A stretch of DNA of 64,000 bases, taken from positions 36,646,191 through 36,710,190 of the forward strand of contig NC_088302.1 of the NCBI RefSeq assembly GCF_032854445.1, read 5' to 3'. The stretch comes from Liolophura sinensis (taxonomy: Eukaryota > Mollusca > Polyplacophora > Chitonida > Chitonidae). The notes beneath the pieces are model-generated. The model was given only the letters and a program-made list of their open reading frames with translations, was not told the DNA's origin and searched no databases. How positions within the stretch are numbered: position 1 is the stretch's first letter; each line of letters starts with the position of its first letter. Positions 24,364 to 33,839 of this stretch are shown here, piece after piece. The translations under genes and the position numbers were made by a program.

Positions 24364-27300
24364 ATGAAGCCGTCACTACACCTTTGGTGTTGTTTAGTGT
24401 CTTTGATGGTAATAGAATCGTGCCGTGCGACACCAATGCTGTCTCCTGATTCGACAAGCAACAGTTGTCGGATTGAACTGAGTGCTGCAATATCAGAGGG
24501 CGGGTAAGATTTCATTCATAAATGTACACGTATATTCTGTAATAATAACTGATGTGTTTTTACAGTAAAATTTGTTTCTACTACATACATCGTATTTTCT
24601 GTAAATAATATCTCCTTTAGACGATAAATTTATAACCAATTGCACACTGTTAACATATCGTTATACAAGCAAAATGTTATCCTTAAAGTGCAACATAGCC
24701 TTATGTTTATTCGCAGGCACTGCGAAACACACTCCAATCAAATAGATAAGTGAACATGTTAATGCTGTAAACTTACAGCAGGTACTTGCGCAGTAATTTA
24801 ATAACCGAGGGCAAACGGGTATTAGGACAAACCCGCAAAGTAACATTAAGCAGTTTAAAAAACGTCAAAATAAAAACAAATTCAACTTTTTAACCTATTC
24901 ACGTTGAAAACCATATGTCTGACTTTCATTTTAATAATCTCTAAATTCGTTGGAGAAGGACTTTTAAAGTACAACAGCCTTATGTTTATTCGCAGTCAGT
25001 GCAAAGTGATGTGAAAGGTACGATGAGTGAATGTAATTCGATGGTATATGTCCATAATGTAAACATACATTAGGCACTTGTATGTGTACAAGTAGATAGA
25101 CTCTATTTGTCTTTGTAAAGTATTTCTATTCCTAAACTTTATACAGCGAAACATACGAAGAAGCTAACGCAAAACAGAGCAAAAACTTTCAGTGCACGGC
25201 AATGTACGGTATCATGAGTTAAAAGGCCCCGTGCAGTTTAAAACCCCGTGGCAATACAGTAGCCAAGTGTTACTGTCCGGTAACTGTGCGGTACTGTGTG
25301 GCCAACAAACAGCTGTCAGACGGCACAAGGCAGCTGCCTACTCAAGATTCATCGTACGGCACTTTATCCTGAGGGCGTTGAAAGTATGTTGTTGTTCAAG
25401 TTCATTCATTTCCATTCTGGCTGACACCAGAGGAAGGCAACTGACAGTTATATATGCGTACTCACTATACGATACAAGTATATGCGATTCACATATAAAA
25501 ACATTCCTTAAAGTGAAGAAAAAGTTATCCACTAAAGCTGAATTAAATAATAAAGTAGTATTCCAGATATGTTCTAAAATATTTTTAAAAATCTACAGTA
25601 CTTATCAACAAAGCAAATAGCTAATAATCGTCAGTATACCTATCCACTCATTTGGTGACGCCATTTTGCCATGTTACAGCTATTTAGAGTGACATCACAA
25701 AACCTAGGAGCTATCCCATACCACCGGTATTAAACAATGTGACAATAAGAAAAAACAAACAAACAAGTATCAGCTCTGTTCCGTATTTAAAGGACCTATG
25801 TTTCTTTTAGTTTGACGCTCGATCAGGGCGATGTTCGTGGACAAAAGCGTCGTGTTTTAGCGACCAGGATCGTCTTCGTCCTGCATGGGTGTAAGCATTC
25901 GGCCTAGTTGGCTGTACCGACTTCAGGCAATTTACCGAACATAGCATGACCTTCTGATTGATAACATACCCGCTCATTCATATTTTGGAAGGATATTTTC
26001 GTAATAAATATGACTTTGCTAAGGAAAAATAATGCAAAGTCACACTATTTTTCTTCAAACAATGACTCTTCCGAGGCGGTTTTCTTGCCAGCTCATCCTG
26101 ACAAGTTACTACAGTATCCTGCCCGATATGTACACATTGTGATACGGGCAGCCGTTCTCAGTTGCTTGTTCATAAATGTGTGGTTAAAAGTCTGTCTATC
26201 CACTACAAGAAACCACACTGACAGTCGAGCGCTAATAGGTTTTTTGACGTGACAGCCAATTATCACGCGACGCTCTCAACGCTAGTGAGCGGCGCCAAGT
26301 TCATACGGGCTTCTACAAAATGGCTACTTGGAGTCAATTGTCCATCAGTGCCGTATCCTCAATGCTGAACTTCATCTTCTCAACTTTCAACATTTTTTGT
26401 AGAATTTTTTACATATTTTTACTGTGTCCTATATCATTTTTCTATGTATATATAGTGGTAGATTTTATGTTCACTTTGACATTATATTTCACACACATTA
26501 CAACGCAGCACCGATTTTTCATTTTTACTACAATTAATTATACATAGGCATGAAATTGGCCGCAGTAAGTACAGAGCAGCCGCCACACAGTACTGCCCAG
26601 TTTATAGATTTATACCGCATGAACAGTACCGGGTGGTCAGAGCTTTGCTCTGTATTTACTGTAAAACCTAACACGTTGCAGAATTGTATGTTTATATGGT
26701 GCAATGTAACGTCTCGGAGATCAATATTTTCATCATATATCGATATCATCTCGACGAAATATCAGGCCATATACCCCATGCAACACGCTGGTATAGCTTC
26801 CAGTAATCTTGGAGCCGTGCGTTCGAATCTCGCTCACGTCCACTCGTCTCTTACAAGATTGTGGACCATGCCATATCTTATTCAGGTTTAGTATTCCCAT
26901 GAAAGTTTAAAATATGGAAAGACAATAAGAATAAAATTATGACGCCGATAATCTATCTATGCTTAGTATTTGTTTACAACACACCACAGAATATTTCACT
27001 TTTCCGACCATCAGTAGGTTTATGGATGCAGGAAATTGGGCATAGTCTTGCAGAGAAAGGACCTCCCGATTTGAAGCCGCAACCAACGGGACGGCAACCG
27101 GATTCCAGCACACAATAACCTACGTAAGAAATAAACGAACTGGTAAAGCTTTTTTTTTTTCTAGGGTTGTCCCTGTTCTAAACAAGACTCAAGCCGCATT
27201 ACTGCTGATCGTCGGATTTGGTGGCTTTTCCCTCTTCTTGGCTGTACTCTACAAAACCATTCGCAGACGGGTTTTCCATGACGTTAACAAGCTGGACTCC

Positions 27301-30300
27301 ACCTTTGACGCCGGGGGTAACATAACATGGAGCCTGACCGCAGTCACTGTAGCCTCTCAGTTCTTCTGGCCTGGGGATATTCTACACAGCGTCACACTGA
27401 CCGCAAAGGTATGCCTTCAGCTAGTGTATATAGGCATACAAGTCAGCCTTAGAAACAGACAAAATAAGATATTTAGCTCGTTAAAATCCTCACTGAGCCA
27501 CGTAATTTTTTTAATTTCTACTTAACGATCTACATCATACTGTTGCAATAAACACTAATATAACCGACTTACTCACAGCGACAGCATCCGAACTCCCTCA
27601 CTAAACGTTGGTTGGCTGCTCTGGACAGCTTCCGGCTAAAAATCCCACCAGATTTACACCAATGGCTATATTCGAATCCACGTATTTATTTATTTATTTA
27701 TTTGATTGGTGTTTTACGCCGTACTCAAGAATATTTCACTTACACGATGGCGGCCAACATTATGGTGGGTGGAAACCGGGCAATAAACTGTTGCAATAAA
27801 CATCAATATAACCGACTTACTCACAGCGACAGCATCCGAACTCCCTCACTAAACGTTGGTCGGCTGCTCTGGACAGCTTCCGGCTAAAAATCCCACCAGA
27901 TTTACACCAATGGCTATATTCGAATCCACGTATTTATTTATTTATTTATTTGATTGGTGTTTTACGCCGTACTCAATAATATTTCACTTATACAATGGCG
28001 GCCAGCATTATGGTGGGTGGAAACCGGGCACAGCCCGGGGGAAACCCGCGACCATCCGCAGGTTGCTGTCAGACCTTCCCACTTACGGCCGGAGAGGAAG
28101 CCAGCATGAGCTGGACTTGAACTCACAGCGACCGCATTGGTGAGAGGCTCCCGGGTCATTACGCTAGCGCACTAACCGACCGAATCCACGTAAGTGTGTA
28201 ACCCGAATGCAATGTTCTCGAATACGAATGTTTATATAAGTGCAATAAGTACGGAGTCATGAAAGTGCGGAGCCGTAAAAGGAATATGGCGGTTTTCTTT
28301 TTTTTTTTAACTGAGCATTTTCCCCCACTTTTACTGTTGGAGTTTTTCTTTTTTTAAGCAGCACCCCTCCCCCACCAAAAAACAAAAAGGAATAACCAAC
28401 CAATCATTTGGCGCAGGTATCGTGATTTAGGCAAAACCACGAACCAAGTTGTTATCCGACTAACTGATCATAATGGGCCAGGCATCCTTTTGTGGGAGTT
28501 TTTCTTCTTTTTTTCTCGTCTGCTTAAAAAACCAAAACTTCAACCCGATCTCTTTTTCTGGGAGTTTTTCTTTTTTTGCCGGGGGGCGGGGGGGGGGGGG
28601 GGGGGAGGGAGTATTGAAAAAAAAAAAGAACTCCGTACAGCAGTGATCCCGTGTTGCACTTTTACATTCGAAACCATTCATTCTCATGTGGGATCAACAC
28701 GGAGACAGCGATTCGAATATATGCCTAACATGCATGAATTATTATGACTCTCCATAATTTACCGTAAATAGGTGAAGGGCAGGACTGTTATATAAGCCAC
28801 AGGTTCACAAGTCAGATTCACATTAGTGTATACTTTGACTTTTACCGGTCCTGATAGCACAGTTGGTAGAGCGTCTGCTTCGGGAGCAGTAGATCCAGGG
28901 TCAATCCTGGGTCGAATCACACCATAGCCCTTTGGCGTTCAGCATGAAGTGGATAGTGCAACGGCTGGTTGGCCCGTATCAGTATAATAGCTCGGGCGGG
29001 GCGCCTTACTTGCCTTCGGAAAGGCGTCTCATTGAAGCAGCACTTGATAAAAGAGCGGTGGAAATCCGACCAGCAACAAAAAGGCACATCACAAGCACTC
29101 TAAGGATTCGTCATACGACGAAAAAATTGTTAAGCACTCACTCACTCACTCACTTTGACTTTTTATGTGACTTGCACAGAACTGTTGTTTTTCTCTTAAC
29201 AGTCTTGAGTCTTCATATAGTATATGCATGTGACATCCTTCCAGCAAACCGTAACGTTGGTACTTCTTAAAATTCCACTTAATTCTAAAGAACGGCTTAA
29301 AAAAAAAACAGTCAGATAAATACATAACTTAAACTCCATTTGACTTCTCTGTGGAGTATAAATAAACCTCGTGGTTAAATATCTCACCGTTGAAAACTTC
29401 ATGTTTGCCCAATAAGAAATATGGATTTATACTTCACTTTTCATTCTTTGCATTGTTAAATCCGAGTGAATGTAATCTTATATTTTGCAGTCGTGAGACC
29501 TTGCAAGTCACCGTTTTCGTACGGTCACAAATGGCTACGCTAGCTTACCTCTCGAATAAGAATGGTCAAATCCGTTACCTTTTCAGATAGGTGTGGCCGG
29601 GTCGTTCTGGTACTCTGTAGGGGTGTTGGTGAATATTCTGTTATTCCCGGTATTCTCCGTCAGCTTAAAGACAAGAGCTCCAGGAGCCAAAACCTATTTA
29701 CAGGTAAATGTTTTAAAGAATACAATCATCACCTTTTTCATTCCAAGAAAATCTCGAAAACTGAGGTTGCAAGCTGGAAGACTACTATTTAGGGACTGTA
29801 AATCACATGCTCATGCTAATATATACTGTCTGTCCAAATAGCGGAAATGCACGTACTGTGCGGAGGTTTTGGAGGAAAATAAAGGTCATAAAATAATTGT
29901 TTGGGTCATCCTATCTTAAAAAATGAAAACTATATATCATTTTTCTAAGATGAATTAAACTTTCATAATCAAGCAAAATGAGTGACTTAATCATTGTCAC
30001 AATTTTAGCTAACATGCAACATATAACCGTACAGTCTGAGTCCTTAAGATGGGGATTAAGGCACTTTGTATACTAGCAATATACAGCATTTATACGGACT
30101 CTCGAATGAACCTGTAAAATAATTCCTAACAATTGTTTGGACTTTCGTACCCTTGCCTAAGGTTTTAGTTGAAAGCTGCAGCTCTTATACCTTTGCTATC
30201 CGTCTCTTCCAGATATTCCGTGTTCGGTTTGGCCGCCCAGCTCACATCGTGTTTTGTGGCTTTGCCTTGGTTACCACTACCATGATCATGACATCAACTC

Positions 30301-33300
30301 TGCTGGCGGGAAAGGCCATGATACAGTCCTTGGTGGAGGACGTTTCCGATGAATTTGTCCTCATGACCATGGCCTTTCTCTTCGGTTCTTACTCCCTCGT
30401 CGGTGGCCTGGGAACAACATTTTATGTCTCCTACTTCAACGCCTGTCTCGTGTTTATAATCCTAATAACCTTTGCTGCCAAGATCGTCTACTTTCCTCCG
30501 GAGGACCTCGATGTTTCCCGGACCAAACTCGGTAACATAAGCGCCATCTATGATACCTTAGTGTGTTTGGAAGGTCCAGAAGGAAACACGGAGCGGAGTT
30601 ATCTCACCTTTCAGTCGTCGTTGGGGTTCCTCTACGGCACGCTGTCTGTCCTGTTAGGAACAGCCACCACGTTTTGCGACCAGGCGTTATGGCAGAGCCG
30701 TATTGCCGCCAAACCTTTGCCAGGAGTTTGGGGCTTTCTGGTTGGAGGATTAATATGGTTCACTGTCCCAATGACAATGGCGTCAGCGACGGGTATAAGT
30801 TACTTGGTCCTCTCTTATGAAAACGGCAATCATTTGCTGACACCAAATGAAATCAATGAAGGTAAATACATCATATGGACAGACTTAGTAATAGCACACT
30901 ACTTAAAAACTTTCACTTGTATAACGGCGGTCTGCTTTATTTTTTACAAGTGTGTCGGCGGTCTGCTTTATGGGTGGAGTAATCCGGAGTATTTGGAAAG
31001 ACTTAATTGCTCCTTGAAACTATACGCTTGTGTACACGACACCCATATTGTTCTGAATAATAAATTTAGATGAGTTTAAGTAACACTGGAATGTTCTGTA
31101 GTGAATTTCCTCGGAGTGATTGTACCACATACCCTAAATCAGCAATCCACCTTTCCCTATTCCGGAACTGCATATGTCTAATACATATCACATATTTAAA
31201 CAGATATCAAAGATTTATTCGCTGAGTTTAAATTGTCCCTTCTCGTAGATATATCACACTGTTGCATAAATCTAAGCATTGACTGTTCGAAGGACTAGCC
31301 ACCCCACTTGTGGCAGAACGGATTTTAGGACAGGCTGGTGGCGTAATGATCCTCACCATGGGAACAATGGCTCTCATGTCAACCGGAAGTGGCGAGGTCA
31401 TGGGATTGTCTTCCATCATCATCTATGACATTTACCAGGTGTATATAAAGCCTTTCAGGTCAGTCTTATTTTTACAATATTTTAGTTGAAGAGATATATT
31501 ATACAACGAGCACAGGGGCCCTTTGGGTTTTTTGCTTGGTGTTCACAAAAGTGTTTCAAGTCAAAATGTCAACATGTTTACACCACGGAACAATATTGCC
31601 ATCGGGCTGATCAGGACATAGCCTATCCAATAAAAATACGAGCTCGATTAGCAATGTCGTGGCACCAAACATCCACCTTAAAAGACTAAAGCTCTAACTA
31701 CTCGGCCACCGCAGTGTGGTTGTCTACCCCGTCGAAGTGTAAGTTTCTTTTGAGTGGTGCAATCTCAGTAGCGTGGTATTACGTTGAGCTATGTATTCTT
31801 ATTGGGTAGACATATAAAATCTACCAAAAGTACACGGGCTCGAATCCAGGTCCATGAGATATGGTTTAAAGCCAGGATTTTTTGTCCGGAGAACAAAGAT
31901 AATGGTGGTGGTTTACCGCGGGTTTTGTCTACAAATTATAACATGACCACTGTTAAATACCTGTTATAAAATAAGTCACGGTATAAAACTTTCATAAAAC
32001 TTGGTAGCATTCAATCGCTAGAGACTAGAACTTTGCGGTAGCTGCAATGCTCCTTCTGTGTTTCAGAAAATACCTTTATGAAACTCAATGTATCTTGTGT
32101 GGGAAGACCCAGAAAGGGCTGGAAAAAATAGAGCAAAATGACCATTCCAGTCATAGTTATTCTGAGGAAGACACTTGTTGTTGTACACCGGTGGAGAAAT
32201 GTGAAAGGTGTGCCCAAGACGTTGGGAAGCTTCAATCTGGAGAGACGCTTGGATACAACCAGACGTACATGTGCTCCGTCCACGGGCCTTATAGGGCTTA
32301 TCAGGATCACTTAGTGCAGACAAAGGACTGGTGTATCCTTTTCGTAACGATCTCCTTGGTGCCATTTGGACTGCTCATCTTTGGGACAGGGATCGACTTG
32401 AACTGGATGTTCTACTGTGGTGCTATACTAACTATACCGTGCTTCATTCCTGTGATATTCGCAATCGTCTGGGCTAAAGCCACCTGTACTGGGCTAATTT
32501 CTGGTGAGTTCCTATCAAAATTTAACTATCGATGGTTGTTGGTTGATTTAATTTCGATAAGCTTGATGCCAAAAAGGCGCCATGAACACTGGAAACATGG
32601 AACATTCCTTTTCCAGTCAAGAAGTGGACTAAATTTCTTGACTGTTCCCTTGTTGTTAACTGGCATAAACTAGCGTGTTGTTCTTTTTAACGGTCGCTAA
32701 ATGTTAGTCACACGATTCATGTGGTCTACTGTTTCCAAAAGTTACATTGCTGCTAGCTGTTGCTTTTCTCCACCAGCAATATCAAACTGTTGATATTCTA
32801 TCTCATTTCTATCCCTGCTGACAGTGATCAATTGGTGAATAAATGATTCATGGTCTACTGATATCAGGAGTTGCGTTACCGCTGCATGGCTGTTGCTAAC
32901 CCTCCAATAAAATATTAAGCTGTTCCAATAGAGTGGTATTCTTTCTGACCTCCGACACTAGAAACAAAGATAGTTTTGTTGGTAAATGTATCACTTTTGA
33001 CACATTTGACAATTTCAGGAGCGTTGGCCGGTTTGATATCTGGGGTTACCTCAGCGTTGATAGCAGCCAGCACTCTGGAGGGAGGTCTCACGGAATTCCT
33101 CCTGAACACAGCTCACGAATTCACCATCACCGTCGGGTGTTACACCGCCTTTCTCGTCTCTCTGCTTGTTTGTGTGATAGTCTCGCTCCTTTCACACAAC
33201 ATCAAAAGTGGTCGGGACGCCTTGGTGGAATGGGAAAAGACACACCAGATTGACAACCCTCTTAACCCGTGGCATCTGAATTTTAGACAGGAACTTGAGG

Positions 33301-33647
33301 GTGCAGACTATACCTACAGACCAAGCCTTGAGCAACTGGCCCGCGCCTTTAAACCCGCCCGGTACTCAGCTATAATCGGTGGCCTGGCGCTCGTTGTACT
33401 GGGGATAGGGGTCATGCCTGGAGTGATGAGCATATTTCCGGTGTTGAGCTTGACAGAATTCACTGGTTGGATGACGTTTTGTCACGTGTGGGCTGTCGTC
33501 ATGGGAATAGTGGTAGTGTTTGTGGCTCCTATCGAAGAAATTGTTAAGGTTGTAAAACAAAGACAGATGAATAAGCGTAAATTGACTACAAAAGAACAGG
33601 GTAAAGATCCTGATTTGTCAACTATTTGTCTAAATGATTCAAACTAA
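24364..33647 (+). CDS. DUR3-like urea/sodium:solute symporter, copy 2 (intact)
   Basis: Exons are 24364-24503, 27165-27408, 29587-29703, 30213-30861, 31293-31458, 32067-32503 and 33019-33647. They join in phase to 793 residues, somewhat longer than the roughly 700 usual for DUR3. Residues 1-21 look like a signal peptide (MKPSLHLWCCLVSLMVIESC). Exon 2 holds a membrane segment and GNITWSLTAVTVASQFFWPG. Exon 4 (about residues 168-383) carries LVEDVSDEFVLMTMAFLFGS and AAKIVYFPPEDLDVSRTKLG. Exon 5 ends DIYQVYIKPFR. Exon 6 adds a Cys-rich segment (CILCGK, CCC, CERC, YMC) before the membrane segments around IDLNWMFYCGA. Exon 7 has LIAASTLEGGLTEFLLNTAH. The gene lies tandem to copy 1 with the same exon lengths in the middle and the same phases. 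SSS transporters use ion gradients at the plasma membrane; urea as the substrate is inferred from DUR3 similarity. Confidence 0.92.
24504..27164. other. Intron 1 of DUR3 copy 2; no gene recognised
   Basis: This 2.66-kb intron has open frames of up to 142 residues (25192-25620) without recognisable domains. It contains an imperfect hairpin at 26561-26668 and a worn SINE-A trace at about 26970-27060 (GAATATTTCACTTTTCCGAC then AGTAGGTTTATGGATGCAGG). Confidence 0.55.
26561..26668. repeat. Imperfect inverted repeat (hairpin) in intron 1 of DUR3 copy 2
   Basis: CGCAGTAAGTACAGAGCAGC on the left pairs with GCTTTGCTCTGTATTTACTG on the right (15 of 16 paired positions in CAGTAAGTACAGAGC). ACACAGTACTG pairs loosely with AACAGTACCGGG further in. 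It is a short foldback of about 105 bp. A related sequence on the other strand lies near 25255-25300 (GTGCGGTACTGTGTGGCCA). Confidence 0.5.
27540..28035. repeat. Tandem duplication of a 248-bp block containing a SINE-A end
   Basis: The block beginning CTGTTGCAATAAACACTAAT at 27540 repeats at 27788 (CTGTTGCAATAAACATCAAT) with few changes through CACAGCGACAGCATCCGAAC, ATCCCACCAGATTTACACCA and into the SINE tail. The junction falls inside the first SINE copy, after GGGTGGAAACCGGGCA. Confidence 0.88.
27683..27785 (-). mobile_element. SINE-A copy truncated at a duplication junction
   Basis: A reversed tail and core (TTTGATTGGTGTTTTACGCC ... TATGGTGGGTGGAAACCGGG) stop abruptly at the start of the second 248-bp block. 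The corresponding full copy is at 27933-28180. Confidence 0.85.
27933..28180 (-). mobile_element. SINE-A, nearly full length, with 12-bp target-site duplication
   Basis: CGAATCCACGTA flanks it at 27921-27932 and 28181-28192. The body runs from the reversed (ATTT)n tail through GGCCAGCATTATGGTGGGTG, AGCTGGACTTGAACTCACAG and GCTAGCGCACTAACCGAC. The very 5' head is trimmed. Confidence 0.9.
28310..28640. repeat. Foldback region with homopolymer runs in DUR3-2 intron 2
   Basis: GGAGTTTTTCTTTTTTTAAG, then CAGCACCCCTCCCCCACC (about 28339-28376), is approximately the reverse complement of the right side, which has a G-rich run (28580-28610), A12 and GAACTCC (to about 28635). GGGAGTTTTTCTT also recurs in direct orientation at 28495 and 28560. 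Homopolymers make exact borders and the assembly unreliable. Confidence 0.5.
28844..29151 (+). mobile_element. tRNA-derived SINE-B, copy 2, full length with 12-bp target-site duplication
   Basis: ACTTTGACTTTT occurs at 28832-28843 and 29152-29163. The head is tRNA-like: CCTGATAGCACAGTTGGTAG, a CTGCTTCGGGAGCAG hairpin resembling a proline anticodon arm, and B-box-like GGGTCAATCCTGG. The body is GCACTTGATAAAAGAGCGGT. The end is CGACGAAAAAATTGTTAAGC followed by an (ACTC)n tail. The 5' and 3' acceptor strands do not pair, so it is a retroposon and not a tRNA gene. Confidence 0.9.
31600..31980. repeat. Possible tRNA-related SINE pieces in DUR3-2 intron 5
   Basis: On the minus strand near 31715-31680, GCGGTGGCCGAGTAGTTAGA resembles an A-box region. 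On the plus strand ACGGGCTCGAATCCAGG at 31828-31844 resembles a B box. The two are in opposite orientation and the rest is unfamiliar, so this is a weak call. Confidence 0.3.
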
Positions 33648-33839
33648 TCGTTTGATCCAATCGCCTGATTAGAACATTTTATGACTTTTTGTGAAGGGAT
33701 GAATAGACACACACATATAGTATCTGTAAAGATTAGACACTGTAATGCGTAACCATTATAAATGTCAAGGTTACAAATACATTTAATGATTGCTTTATTG
33801 CGGGAGTAAACTACGACTGGTCAGCTATAAAATCTGTAT

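Noticed and set aside
25192-25620. A 142-residue gene in DUR3-2 intron 1
   Set aside because: There is no recognisable domain, composition or repeat support, and it lies in the intron of the gene on the same strand.
26805-26840. A tRNA or SINE head (GTGCGTTCGAATCTCGC)
   Set aside because: The B-box-like string is good, but no A box at a proper distance and no SINE body follow.
28844-28920. A functional tRNA-Pro (CGG) gene
   Set aside because: The anticodon-arm hairpin and B box are present but the acceptor strands do not pair, and the unit has a 300-bp body, a simple-repeat tail and a target-site duplication; it is a SINE.
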